A stretch of 24,184 nucleotides of DNA from an uncultured Porphyromonadaceae bacterium (GCA_902489275.1 CABTZK010000028.1:1-24184); one strand, 5' to 3'. Shown: positions 15,487 to 23,834, counted from the stretch's first letter. Notes: generated by a model from the letters alone, not told the origin. Made by a program: numbers and translations.

Positions 15487-16539
15487 ATGCCGCCTCAAAA
15501 AGAAGAGATCACTTTTTTTTCACTCCGCAATGAAATCCTGTCGGGGAAATTCCGCCCAATCTACGTGTTGCAAGGCGACGAGCCCTATTACATTGACCAA
15601 TTGAGCGACCTCATCGTCAAGCAGGCGCTCACAGAGGATGAGCGCGCCTTTAACCTCACCGTGAGCTACGGCATCGACGTGGACATCAGAAACGTAATCG
15701 CCACCTGCCGCCAGTACCCTGCCATGGCCGCGCACCAAGTGGTGATCCTGCGCGAGGCGCAAAATGTGGGCAAGGCCCAAAACAAGCAGAATGCAGCCGA
15801 GCTGAACCTGCTCAATGTGTATGCCAGCAAGCCGCTGGCCAGCACGATTCTGGTGGTGTGCTACAAGGGTGGGAACATGAAGTCTCCAGCCTTCACCAAC
15901 GCAATGAAGAAGGCGAAAAGCGGTGTCGTGTTCACGTCTAACAAGGCGCGCGAGTGGGAGTTGCCTAAGATTGTAACCAACTATTGCCAGTCGATGGGCT
16001 TGCACATCGACAGCAAGTCGACAACCATGCTTTGCGATTTCATCGGCATCGACCTTTCGCGCATGTTTGGCGAAATCGACAAGCTGAAACTGCTTGTGGG
16101 CCAAGACGGCAAGATTACGCCCGCCCTCATTGAGCAAAACATCGGCATCAGCAAGGACTACAACAACTTTGAGCTTGAAGACGCCCTTGCGCAACGCAAC
16201 GCGTTGAAAGCGCTTAAAATCATCGACTACTACCAGAAGAACCCCAAGAACAACCCTCCGGTCGTGACCGTGAGCATGCTCTTTGGGTTTTTCTCCAACG
16301 TGCTGCTGGTGCACACCGCTAAAGACCAGTCAGACCAAGGCTTGATGGCACAGTGCGGCACTCGGTCGATGTTTCGCATCAACAAGTTCAAAGCGGCCGC
16401 ACGCTACTACAACAAGGTGGCTTGCGCCAACATCATCTCGTTCCTGCGCGAGTGCGACGTGAAGAGCAAGGGACGAGGGTCTCGGCAAGACGCGTATGAC
16501 TTGCTGCAAGAGTTGATTATCAAGATACTCAATTGCTAA
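15487..16539 (+). CDS. holA: DNA polymerase III subunit delta
   Basis: HolA is the clamp-loader subunit that opens the beta sliding clamp during replication. The 350-aa protein starts MPPQKEEITFFSLRNEI and shows the family segment FRPIYVLQGDEPYYIDQLSDLI (about 22-43). The middle domain includes IGIDLSRMFGEIDKLKLL (about 187-204), and a C-terminal helical collar domain follows. As usual for delta, no intact Walker motifs are present, since this AAA+-like subunit does not hydrolyse ATP. It diverges from the HsdR-N gene and is followed after 48 bases by rlmD without an obvious promoter, so the two may be co-transcribed. Confidence 0.9.
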   Translation: MPPQKEEITFFSLRNEILSGKFRPIYVLQGDEPYYIDQLSDLIVKQALTEDERAFNLTVSYGIDVDIRNVIATCRQYPAMAAHQVVILREAQNVGKAQNKQNAAELNLLNVYASKPLASTILVVCYKGGNMKSPAFTNAMKKAKSGVVFTSNKAREWELPKIVTNYCQSMGLHIDSKSTTMLCDFIGIDLSRMFGEIDKLKLLVGQDGKITPALIEQNIGISKDYNNFELEDALAQRNALKALKIIDYYQKNPKNNPPVVTVSMLFGFFSNVLLVHTAKDQSDQGLMAQCGTRSMFRINKFKAAARYYNKVACANIISFLRECDVKSKGRGSRQDAYDLLQELIIKILNC

Positions 16540-16587
16540 CATTCCATTTTACCAAAACAATCATTCAGACAGCTTGAGCAAAAAAAG

Positions 16588-18000
16588 ATGAGCAGAAAAA
16601 GGAAAGAATTGCCCATTGCCGAGGGGCTTGAGATTACCACGATAGCGGCCGAGGGAAAGAGCCTCGCCCGGTGGAACGACATGGTGGTTTTCATTCCCTA
16701 TGGTGCACCTGGCGACGTGGCCGATGTGAAAATCGACCGCAAGAAGCACAGCTACTGCGAGGGACACATCGTGAGTTTAGTCAAGCCCAGCCCCATGCGG
16801 GTAGAGCCCTTCTGCGCGCACTTTGGCGTGTGCGGCGGCTGCAAGTTCCAGCACATTCCCTACGAGGAGCAGCTCCACTTCAAGCAACAGCAAGTGACCG
16901 ATGCCCTTGAGCGCATCGCCAAGGTCGAGTTGCCGGCAGTGAACCCCATCTTGGGGTCGAAAGCGGTCACCCGCTACCGCAACAAGTTAGAGTTCACCTT
17001 CAGCAACAAGATGTGGCTCACCCCCGAGCAACTGAAAAGCGGGGTTGAGTTCCCCGACCGCAACGCCGTGGGCTTCCACATCCCTAATGGCTTTGACAAA
17101 GTGCTCGACATCAAGGAGTGCTGGCTTCAAGATGACCTTAACAACAAGTTGCGGCTCTTCATCCGCGACTATGCCCTCCAGCAAGGCTACACGTTCTTTG
17201 ACATGCGCGCCAACACGGGGCTGATGCGCATGATGATGGTGCGCATCGCCAGCACGGGCGAAATCATGCTTGTCGTGGTCTTTGGCGAAGACCATGAGGC
17301 CGCCATTGGCGATGTGATGCATGCCATCCACGAGAGATTCCCGCAAATCACCAGCCTGATGCACGTGGTGAACCTCAAGCGCAACGACTCATTGGGCGAC
17401 CAGGCATTTATCCTTGACTACGGGCGCGACTATATCGAGGAGGAGATGGAAGGGCTCAAGTTTAGAATCGGCCCCAAGTCTTTCTACCAGACGAACTCAA
17501 GCCAAGCCCACGAACTCTACAAGGTGGCGCGCAACATGGCGCGACTGACTGGAGGCGAGCTGGTCTACGACCTCTACACCGGCACCGGCACAATTGCCAA
17601 CTTTGTGTCGAGGGAAGCTCGCCAAGTGATTGGAATAGAATATGTGCCCGAGGCCATAGCGGATGCCAAGCTGAACAGCCGTGTGAACGGCATCGCCAAT
17701 ACGCTTTTCTACGCTGGCGACATGAAAGAGGTACTCACCCGCGATTTTGTGAACGCGCATGGCATTCCCGAGGTCATGATCATCGACCCGCCTCGCGCGG
17801 GCATGCACAGCGACGTGGTGAATGTGATTCTCGATACCGAGCCACGCCGCATCGTGTACGTGAGCTGCAATCCTGCCACCCAGGCGCGCGACTTGCAACT
17901 GCTTGACGCCAAGTATCGGGTGACAGAGATTCAACCCGTCGACATGTTCCCCCACACCCAGCACGTGGAAAACGTCGTGGCGTTAGAGCGCCGACTTTAG
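16588..18000 (+). CDS. rlmD: 23S rRNA (uracil-5-)-methyltransferase, RlmD family
   Basis: This SAM-dependent enzyme makes 5-methyluridine in 23S rRNA (U1939 in E. coli numbering for RlmD). The 470-aa protein has an N-terminal TRAM RNA-binding domain (about 8-66), then iron-sulfur ligands Cys76, Cys82, Cys85 and Cys178. The methyltransferase domain has SFYQTN (298-303), the SAM loop DLYTGTGT (328-335), DPPR (400-403), the catalytic Cys427 (YVSCNP) and Glu461 in HVENV. Every catalytic and cluster residue is present. Bacteroidota can carry more than one TrmA/RlmD-type enzyme, so the exact uridine is assumed. Its last 18 bases overlap the end of the convergent CYTH gene. Confidence 0.92.
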   Translation: MSRKRKELPIAEGLEITTIAAEGKSLARWNDMVVFIPYGAPGDVADVKIDRKKHSYCEGHIVSLVKPSPMRVEPFCAHFGVCGGCKFQHIPYEEQLHFKQQQVTDALERIAKVELPAVNPILGSKAVTRYRNKLEFTFSNKMWLTPEQLKSGVEFPDRNAVGFHIPNGFDKVLDIKECWLQDDLNNKLRLFIRDYALQQGYTFFDMRANTGLMRMMMVRIASTGEIMLVVVFGEDHEAAIGDVMHAIHERFPQITSLMHVVNLKRNDSLGDQAFILDYGRDYIEEEMEGLKFRIGPKSFYQTNSSQAHELYKVARNMARLTGGELVYDLYTGTGTIANFVSREARQVIGIEYVPEAIADAKLNSRVNGIANTLFYAGDMKEVLTRDFVNAHGIPEVMIIDPPRAGMHSDVVNVILDTEPRRIVYVSCNPATQARDLQLLDAKYRVTEIQPVDMFPHTQHVENVVALERRL

Positions 18001-18453
18001 CGCCTCGAACGTCGTTAACTGGCTATTATAAAACCTCCGGTCGCTGGTCACGTCACGCCCAACGAAAGGGGGTTTCTTGTATTGACAGTCCACTGCGGGC
18101 AACTCGATTTCGGCCATGACCAGCCCATCAAGGCGGTCATGAAAAGTGTCGACTTCCCACCGATTGCCCTCGTAGACGACAATGCAGCGCGTTTTCCTGA
18201 TGACAGGCGGCACGCACAAGGCAAGCAGGCGCTTGGCATCCCGCAACGGGATGGAATACTCAAACTCGGCACGCGCCGCATCAAGACTCGGACCTTTAAT
18301 GGTGATGAACGCTTGCTCGTCACAAATGCGGACCCGCACGGTTCTACCCTTGTCGCGGCACAAGTAGCCTTGCTCGATTTCATGCCTTTCACAGGCCATT
18401 TCCTCAAAGGAATGGTCAATAACTAAGTATTTGTGTTCTATTTCAGTAGCCAT
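17983..18453 (-). CDS. CYTH domain protein (triphosphate tunnel metalloenzyme family)
   Basis: The 156-aa protein begins MATEIEHKYLV, containing the ExExK signature (Glu4, Glu6, Lys8) of CYTH/triphosphate tunnel enzymes, which act on inorganic triphosphate, polyphosphate ends or nucleotides. Further tunnel-lining residues fit the family: Arg40/Arg42 (TVRVRI), Lys53 (TIKG), Glu63/Glu65, Arg86/Lys87/Arg89 and Glu115/Glu117 (AEIELP). It is a single-domain, soluble protein. The substrate cannot be read from the sequence; small bacterial members are often tripolyphosphatases. It is transcribed alone, convergent with rlmD and divergent from the DUF5686 gene. No clear consensus promoter was found for it. 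Confidence 0.85.
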   Translation of the reverse strand: MATEIEHKYLVIDHSFEEMACERHEIEQGYLCRDKGRTVRVRICDEQAFITIKGPSLDAARAEFEYSIPLRDAKRLLALCVPPVIRKTRCIVVYEGNRWEVDTFHDRLDGLVMAEIELPAVDCQYKKPPFVGRDVTSDRRFYNSQLTTFEALKSAL

Positions 18454-18497
18454 CGGATAAAAACGGAAATTTGCCTAATATTTAACAAGTTTCATCG

Positions 18498-18527
18498 TTG
18501 AGTTGACACAAAAAACGACTAATTTTG
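18498..18527 (+). promoter_or_regulatory. Promoter of the DUF5686 gene
   Basis: TTG at 18498-18500 and TAATTTTG at 18520-18527 are separated by 19 nt. The transcript would start near 18534, giving a leader of about 60 nt before the TTG start codon at 18595. The leader contains an inverted repeat, TTTTAG (18551-18556) and CTAAAA (18567-18572). Confidence 0.6.
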
Positions 18528-18594
18528 CACTTGGTTTGCAAAATTAGGAATTTTAGCCCAATAGGACTAAAAATCAATCTAAAAAAACAAAAAG

Positions 18595-21135
18595 TTGAAG
18601 AGCTCTGCCCGATACCTGCTACTCCTTGCCCTTGCCGCGGTCATGGCGGCGCTGCCAGCCGTGGCCGAGCAACACGTGATCAACGGCATCGTCAAAGACA
18701 GTATTGAGAATCAGCCCATTCCATTTGCATCCATCTATGTGAAAGGAACTAACGACGGGGTCATTGGCAGTGTCAACGGGAAATTCACGATTGAAACCCG
18801 CAAGCGGTTTGTGGACCTCAAAATCCAGGTACTCAACTACAAAACCCGCGAGATAAGGCTTGACGCCACCCAAGAGAATCCAGTCATCTACCTGCAGCCA
18901 GCCACTCACGCCCTCGATGAGGTGATCGTGCGGAAACACCGCGAGAAATACACCAAAAAGGGGAACCCGGCAGTAGCCTTCATCGAGAAAGCCCGTGCCC
19001 ACATGCACGACCAGAATCCTTTCCTGCAACCCTACTATGCCTACGAGAAATATGAGCAGATGACCTACGGGCTCAACGACTTGAAGAACTTTGACAGGAA
19101 CTTGATTGTGAAGAAATTCAAAGGCGCAATCAAGTATCTCGACACCCTGGAGGTCACCGGGAAAGTCGTTTTGCCGCTTTCGCTCCACGAGAAAGTGAGC
19201 ACCGAGTATTACCGCCTCGCGCCCAAGAGCCACAAAGAGTATATCACAGGCAGGCAGCACGCGGGATTCGACGAGCACTTCGATGTGTCGAGTATTAAAA
19301 GATTCATGGACGACGCGTTCCGCGAAATCGACATCTACCGCAACGAGATCAATTTCATGCAAAACCGCTTTGTGAGCCCTTTTGCCAAGAATGGCCCTGA
19401 CTTCTATAAATACTACCTGAACGACACCATTGACGTGGACGGTGAGCGATGTATCGAGCTCGACTTCCTGCCGTTCAACACCGAGTCGTTTGGCTTCGTC
19501 GGGCGCATGTATTTCCCGCTGAACGACACCTCGCTGTTTATCAAGAAAATCGTGATGAACGTGCCCAGGCGCATCAACCTCAACTATGTCGAGCAGGTCT
19601 ACATCACCCAAGAGTTTAAGAAGGCTTCCAACAACATGCGCCTCAAGACGCGCGACGACATGGTTATCGAGCTGAAAGTCATCAGCAACACTCAGGGACT
19701 TTTTGCCCGGCGCAACACGTTCTACCGTGATTTCTCGTTCAGCCCCCCCGGCGACTCCACGGTTTTCAACCGCAAAGGCACACAAATTGTCGTGCCCAAA
19801 GCGGACAAACACAACAAGAGCTACTGGCAAAAGGCCAGGCCGTCAAGCATCTACAAAGACGAGAACTACATGCACTCCATGATGAAACGGCTACGCAGCT
19901 CCAAGTTTTTCTACTGGAGCGAGAAAGCCTTGGTCACGTTAGCGCAAGGGTATGTGGCCACCGGCAATCCCAGCAAACTTGACTTTGGTCCGCTCAACAC
20001 CTTTGTCAGCGGCAACGACTTGGAGGGCTTTCGCCTCAAACTTGGCGGCATGACCACGGTTCACCTCATCCCCAACTGGTTCAGCCGCTGGTATGTGGCC
20101 TACGGCTTCAAGGACGAGAAGGTGAAATATCATTTCGACCTGGAGCGCTCCTTTAACCAAAAGAACTATCACAGCTACGAGTTTCCCGTCCACTCCTTGA
20201 AGTTCACCACCGCTTACGATATTGACAAAGTGGGCCAGAACTATCTCTACACCAGCATCGACAATGCCGTGCTGCTGCTCCACCGCCACAACGACGACAA
20301 GATTAACTACCTGCGGCAAAACCGGTTGGAATACAAGTTAGAGCTGCACAATGGCTTCTCGGTCGCGGCGGCCGTCTCTCACAACATGCACGAGGCCTCA
20401 CGCCTGCTGCCCTTTGTGGACGGGAACGGCCAGCGCCACGCCCATTACCATGAGGCCGGTCTCGACGTGACCCTGCGCTATGCCCCAGGCGAGAAATTCT
20501 ATCAGACCCGCATCTATCGTTTCCCCATCAACATCGACAACCCCATTATCACGCTCAAGCACACCTACATGCCCAAGGGGCTGCTGGGCAATCAATTTGA
20601 GATTAACCGGACAGAGATTGGCATTCAGAAACGTTTCTGGCTCAGCACGTGGGGCTACACCGATATTATCATCAAGGGAGCCAAGCTGTGGAGCAAAGTG
20701 GCCTACCCCGACCTGCTCTGGCCCAATGTCAACATCTCCTACACCATCCAAAATGAAAGTTTCTCGCTCATGAACGCGATGGAATTTGCTACCGACCAAA
20801 ACCTGTCGTGGGACTTGACCTACTTCATGAATGGCGCTCTTTTCAACCATTTGCCGCTGCTGAACCGGCTCAAATTGCGCGAGGTGTTCTCTTTCAAAGG
20901 CATCTATGGCTCATTGTCGAAGAAGAACAATCCTGCCCGTCACCCGGAACTCTACCAATTCCCAGCACGCACCCACTGCGTGGGGTTGGGCAGCAAGCCC
21001 TACATGGAAATCGGCGTGGGGCTTGACAACGTGCTCACTTTCCTCCGGGTTGACTACGTGTGGCGGCTCACTTACCGCAATGTGGCAAGCCAAGACAAGA
21101 GCGGCCTGCGCATCTCACTGCATTTCGCTTTCTAA
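18595..21135 (+). CDS. Outer-membrane DUF5686 protein with carboxypeptidase-like regulatory domain
   Basis: The 846-aa protein has a signal peptide (MKSSARYLLLLALAAVMAAL then PAVA, about 1-24) and a carboxypeptidase-regulatory-like beta-sandwich (about 28-102: VINGIVKDSIENQPIPFASIYVKG). The LDEVIVRKHREKY linker follows, then a long DUF5686 region rich in alternating aromatic beta strands, ending in an aromatic residue (SLHFAF). That ending is typical of outer-membrane barrels. The start is TTG at 18595; the first in-frame ATG (codon 17) would destroy the signal peptide. The function is unknown to me; the architecture recalls TonB-dependent-transporter extensions but without a plug domain. It converges on the amidase gene with only 11 bases between stops. 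Confidence 0.82.
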   Translation: MKSSARYLLLLALAAVMAALPAVAEQHVINGIVKDSIENQPIPFASIYVKGTNDGVIGSVNGKFTIETRKRFVDLKIQVLNYKTREIRLDATQENPVIYLQPATHALDEVIVRKHREKYTKKGNPAVAFIEKARAHMHDQNPFLQPYYAYEKYEQMTYGLNDLKNFDRNLIVKKFKGAIKYLDTLEVTGKVVLPLSLHEKVSTEYYRLAPKSHKEYITGRQHAGFDEHFDVSSIKRFMDDAFREIDIYRNEINFMQNRFVSPFAKNGPDFYKYYLNDTIDVDGERCIELDFLPFNTESFGFVGRMYFPLNDTSLFIKKIVMNVPRRINLNYVEQVYITQEFKKASNNMRLKTRDDMVIELKVISNTQGLFARRNTFYRDFSFSPPGDSTVFNRKGTQIVVPKADKHNKSYWQKARPSSIYKDENYMHSMMKRLRSSKFFYWSEKALVTLAQGYVATGNPSKLDFGPLNTFVSGNDLEGFRLKLGGMTTVHLIPNWFSRWYVAYGFKDEKVKYHFDLERSFNQKNYHSYEFPVHSLKFTTAYDIDKVGQNYLYTSIDNAVLLLHRHNDDKINYLRQNRLEYKLELHNGFSVAAAVSHNMHEASRLLPFVDGNGQRHAHYHEAGLDVTLRYAPGEKFYQTRIYRFPINIDNPIITLKHTYMPKGLLGNQFEINRTEIGIQKRFWLSTWGYTDIIIKGAKLWSKVAYPDLLWPNVNISYTIQNESFSLMNAMEFATDQNLSWDLTYFMNGALFNHLPLLNRLKLREVFSFKGIYGSLSKKNNPARHPELYQFPARTHCVGLGSKPYMEIGVGLDNVLTFLRVDYVWRLTYRNVASQDKSGLRISLHFAF

Positions 21136-21146
21136 CGACCTGTGAA

Positions 21147-22022
21147 TCAATCTACGAATCTCTTAACGATGTCGCTATAGGCATCGATGCGGCGGTCACG
21201 CAAAAAGGGCCACCAGCGACGCACACGCTCACTGCGCTGAAGGTCGACCTCGACAACGGCTTCCGTCTCATGGTCAACAGGCGCTTTGAAGAGCAACTCG
21301 CCCTGAGAACCTGCCACGAAACTGCTGCCCCAAAACTGGATGCCACCCGTCAGGCCTGACGGGTCGGGCTCATGCCCCACCCTGTTCACCGTCACTACCG
21401 GCAACCCATTGGCCACAGCATGACCGCGTTGCACAGTCATCCACGCCTCGCGCTGGCGCGCTTGCTCCTCTAAGCTGTCGCTACGCTCATAGCCAATGGC
21501 GGTGGGATAAACGAGCAGTTGCGCGCCCCTGAGCGCCATGAGGCGGGCAGCCTCGGGATACCATTGATCCCAGCACACGAGCACACCCAAAGTGCCAACC
21601 GATGTCTTGATGGGCTCAAACCCAAGGTCGCCCGGCGTGAAATAGAACTTCTCATAATAAGCCGGGTCGTCGGGGATGTGCATTTTGCGATAGCGTCCGG
21701 CAATGGTTCCGTCTTTCTCAAAGACCACGGCCGTGTTGTGATACAACCCAGCGGCACGACGCTCAAACAGTGACGCGACCAGCACCACCTGACTCTCACG
21801 GGCCGCCTGGGCGTAAATGCTGGTCACCTCGCCGGGAATTTCAGTGGCCAAATCAAAGTTGTCGACATTCTCCACTTGGCAAAAGTAGAGCGAGTCATGC
21901 AATTCTTGCAAGACGACAAGCTGCGCACCTTGCTGGGCCAAGCCTTTCACCTTGTCAAGCAACCGCCGGCGGTTGCTTTCCACGTCGGCAGTGTTGCACT
22001 GCTGGATAATTCCTATTTTCAT
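21147..22022 (-). CDS. aguB: N-carbamoylputrescine amidase
   Basis: AguB hydrolyses N-carbamoylputrescine to putrescine, CO2 and ammonia. The 291-aa nitrilase-superfamily protein shows the catalytic triad Glu40 (VLQELHDSLYF), Lys113 (YRKMHIPDD) and Cys150 (VLVCWDQWYPE). The QELHDSLYF and CWDQWYPEAAR contexts are typical of this amidase rather than of general nitrilases. The frame opens earlier (22103), but those residues overlap the preceding gene, and the ATG at 22022 gives MKIGIIQQCN, the family start. It begins two bases after the stop of agmatine deiminase, so it is almost certainly co-translated with it. Confidence 0.93.
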   Translation of the reverse strand: MKIGIIQQCNTADVESNRRRLLDKVKGLAQQGAQLVVLQELHDSLYFCQVENVDNFDLATEIPGEVTSIYAQAARESQVVLVASLFERRAAGLYHNTAVVFEKDGTIAGRYRKMHIPDDPAYYEKFYFTPGDLGFEPIKTSVGTLGVLVCWDQWYPEAARLMALRGAQLLVYPTAIGYERSDSLEEQARQREAWMTVQRGHAVANGLPVVTVNRVGHEPDPSGLTGGIQFWGSSFVAGSQGELLFKAPVDHETEAVVEVDLQRSERVRRWWPFLRDRRIDAYSDIVKRFVD

Positions 22023-22024
22023 CA

Positions 22025-23029
22025 CTATAGATTTAATGAGTTTTTGGGAAATTGCATCGTCACGCAATGCAGCGACCCATGTTGCCGAATGAGAGGACGG
22101 CAATCAATGCCCATGATCGCTCGGCCGGGAAACGCATCGGCCATCACCTTCAGCGCCTCTTGGTCGTGCTCGGGCTGGCCATATACCGGGACGAGCACAG
22201 CGCCGTTGATCACGAGGAAGTTGGCATAGGTCGCTGGCAACTTCTTGCCTGCCGCGTCAACGATCGCATCGGGCAGGGGCAATTCCATCAAGTTGAAAGG
22301 CTCCCCCTCGGCATTGGTGAACGCCTTGAGCTCTTCAAGCATCTTTTCATCGCCTCCGTTGTACACGATGGTGCGCCCGGGGGCAAAGCGCGCAAGCGTG
22401 TCGATGTGCCCGTCGGTGTCGTCGCCCTCCACCTCGCCATGATTGAGCCACAAGATTTTTTTCGCTCCGAGGCTGAGTTTCAAGTATTCCTCGATGTCCT
22501 CCTTGCTCATGTGGTCGTTGCGGTTGGGAGCGAGCAGGCATCGCGAAGTGGTCATCACCGTACCACGCCCGTCACTCTCGATCGAGCCGCCCTCAAGCAC
22601 AAAGCCCTGCCTGCTCGCCAACGGTTGCTTGAACAGCCGCTGACCATCGAGTCGCAAGTTCACCAGGTTGTCCTTGTCGGCGGCATACTTCAGTCCCCAT
22701 GCGTTGAACCTGAAATCCAGCGGTGTGGGGATGCCGCCACGAAAAATGGTGATCGGGCCGAAATCCCTGGCCCACGTGTCATTGGTCGAGATTAGGCAAT
22801 TGAGCATCCTGTGGCTGGCCGGGGAAAGCTGCTCGATGTCGCGAGCAGGCAGGCCATCGGGCGAGACGATCACAAGAGGCTCATACTTGAGAATCGCCTT
22901 GGCGATCTCGACATAACAAGCTCTCGCCTCGTCGAGCATATCACGCCAGTCGGTGGCCGCATGAGGCCATGCCAAGAGAACGGCATCTTGTGTTTCCCAC
23001 TCGGCGGGAAGCGAGATGTGGTGTTGCAT
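22025..23029 (-). CDS. aguA: Agmatine deiminase
   Basis: AguA converts agmatine to N-carbamoylputrescine and ammonia, the step before AguB. The 334-aa protein belongs to the porphyromonas-type peptidyl-arginine deiminase family. Substrate-contact and catalytic regions are visible: NDTWARDFGP (83-92), EGGSIESDGRGT (146-157), the catalytic His208 in DTDGHIDTLARF and the nucleophile Cys322 in GSLHCVTMQ. There is no signal peptide or gingipain-type extra domain, which points to the cytoplasmic agmatine enzyme rather than a secreted protein-citrullinating enzyme. The adjacent amidase confirms the pathway. Start at ATG 23029, five bases after the small upstream gene. Confidence 0.94.
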   Translation of the reverse strand: MQHHISLPAEWETQDAVLLAWPHAATDWRDMLDEARACYVEIAKAILKYEPLVIVSPDGLPARDIEQLSPASHRMLNCLISTNDTWARDFGPITIFRGGIPTPLDFRFNAWGLKYAADKDNLVNLRLDGQRLFKQPLASRQGFVLEGGSIESDGRGTVMTTSRCLLAPNRNDHMSKEDIEEYLKLSLGAKKILWLNHGEVEGDDTDGHIDTLARFAPGRTIVYNGGDEKMLEELKAFTNAEGEPFNLMELPLPDAIVDAAGKKLPATYANFLVINGAVLVPVYGQPEHDQEALKVMADAFPGRAIMGIDCRPLIRQHGSLHCVTMQFPKNSLNL

Positions 23030-23034
23030 ATCAG

Positions 23035-23262
23035 CTATTCATTCAAGTTTTCCCAAATACTATCACGGGCTTCAATGATTTCGTCAAGAAAGTCTCCATA
23101 GCCAGTTTTCTCATCGTAACCGTTTGCCACGCACCAATCTGCATAATCGGCCTTTAATTCCTTGTCATCGGCGAGCATCCTGGCAAACTCACGGTCGGCA
23201 TCGCTCGGCAAAACATACCGATCGAGTAACGATCTCAGTATATCGGAAATATCATTCATCAT
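23035..23262 (-). CDS. Small acidic protein of unknown function
   Basis: A 75-aa protein (MMNDISDILRSLLDRYVLP onward), rich in Asp and Glu and predicted mostly helical, without signal peptide or cysteine motifs. I do not recognise a family. It is first in the minus-strand unit with aguA and aguB: its stop lies five bases before the aguA ATG, and a consensus promoter is upstream. A TTG one codon before (23265) is a possible alternative start, and the second ATG (23259) is equally possible. The close packing and good promoter position argue that it is real. A role in polyamine metabolism is only guilt by association. Confidence 0.65.
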   Translation of the reverse strand: MMNDISDILRSLLDRYVLPSDADREFARMLADDKELKADYADWCVANGYDEKTGYGDFLDEIIEARDSIWENLNE

Positions 23263-23302
23263 CAAAAGAATTAGAATGTTTGTATCGTCATTATTTCGCG
23301 TA

Positions 23303-23332
23303 CAAATATAATCATTCCCTGCAAAACTTCAA
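23303..23332 (-). promoter_or_regulatory. Promoter of the small protein-aguA-aguB unit
   Basis: On the minus strand TTG (23332-23330) and TATATTTG (23310-23303) are separated by 19 nt. The predicted transcript start near 23297 leaves a leader of about 35 nt before the ATG at 23262. Confidence 0.65.
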
Positions 23333-23381
23333 TACTGTTTTAGAAATAAAAATATCAACATTTAAGATGGAGACGCTCACC

Positions 23382-23401
23382 TGCCGCTGGCAACAGCGGC
23401 A
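23382..23401. other. Perfect hairpin with GCAA tetraloop
   Basis: TGCCGCTG (23382-23389) pairs fully with CAGCGGCA (23394-23401) across a GCAA loop, a GNRA tetraloop when read on the plus strand. It lies 50 bases upstream of the aguA-unit promoter and is not followed by an immediate T tract, so it is not a standard terminator. Confidence 0.6.
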
Positions 23402-23710
23402 TTTCACGAAAAACCGAAGCGGAAACGCCAGTTTTTTTGTTTTTTCTGTTTTTTGCTTCAAAAAAAGGGGGCTGGGGCTTGGAGAATTGAAAAATGATGC
23501 TTACCTTTGGCGTGAGGAAGTTTTTCTGGCATGGTTCATTGACGACTGTAAAGGAAAAGGAAAAGAACAACAGCTCCCTCTTGACAAGCAAATGACGCCA
23601 CCTCTTAGACCTACATATCCGCTCAGCCGCAAGCCGCATGATGCAGGCTCGAGCCGCGCTGCGCGCAAAATTTTAGGGTTGGTGTATAACTTTTTTAATA
23701 TCAGAACAAT

Positions 23711-23730
23711 AAGCCGAATTTCGGGCTTTT
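23711..23730 (+). terminator. Possible small terminator hairpin
   Basis: AAGCC (23711-23715) pairs with GGCTT (23724-23728) across an 8-nt loop and runs into TTTT (23727-23730); a second T6 run follows near 23740. The stem is only 5 bp. If it acts, it would end a plus-strand transcript arising in the gap. Confidence 0.3.
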
Positions 23731-23756
23731 CTAACACCGTTTTTTATTTATTCACG

Positions 23757-23806
23757 GCGCATCGCTCACCTTGCTCCCGATCGGGGTGCGAGGGGGTGCG
23801 GTGCGC
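23757..23806 (+). other. GC-rich inverted repeat upstream of the BspA-like gene
   Basis: GCGCATCGC (23757-23765) pairs with GCGGTGCGC (23798-23806) with one G-T wobble. The palindrome CCCGATCGGG (23776-23785) sits inside, and GGGGTGCG occurs twice (23783-23790, 23793-23800). It ends 28 bases before the ATG at 23835. It may be part of the leader of that gene or a terminator of something upstream. Confidence 0.45.
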
Positions 23807-23834
23807 TATTTTACTCACTTTTTAAAATTTTTAC

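Larger units (their letters stand above)
23333..23834. other. Structured 500-base gap without a convincing gene
   Basis: Contents: a perfect 8-bp hairpin with a GCAA tetraloop (23382-23401); three T runs of 7, 6 and 6 followed by an A7 run (23432-23466), of which TTTTTTG/CAAAAAA (23449-23465) is an inverted repeat; a perfect palindrome GGCTCGAGCC (23646-23655); a hairpin AAGCC/GGCTT followed by Ts (23711-23730); and a GC-rich imperfect inverted repeat (23757-23806). Minus-strand open frames of up to 94 codons exist but lack family resemblance and cross the homopolymer tracts. I see no tRNA or known RNA family. Confidence 0.5.

Noticed and set aside
18619..19830. 403-codon open frame on the minus strand opposite the DUF5686 gene
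   Set aside because: Antisense shadow; the plus-strand frame has a signal peptide and known domain order.
22025..23029. Secreted peptidyl-arginine deiminase (virulence type)
   Set aside because: No signal peptide or extra C-terminal domain, and the gene is coupled to the carbamoylputrescine amidase, which fits agmatine deiminase.
23355..23639. 94-codon minus-strand open frame in the gap before the BspA-like gene
   Set aside because: It runs through the T/A homopolymer tracts and the GNRA hairpin, has a Phe/Lys/Arg-biased composition and no promoter or family match; kept only as part of the structured-gap finding.
23560..23665. tRNA or other known structural RNA near the GGCTCGAGCC palindrome
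   Set aside because: No cloverleaf, T-loop consensus or acceptor stem can be drawn around it on either strand.
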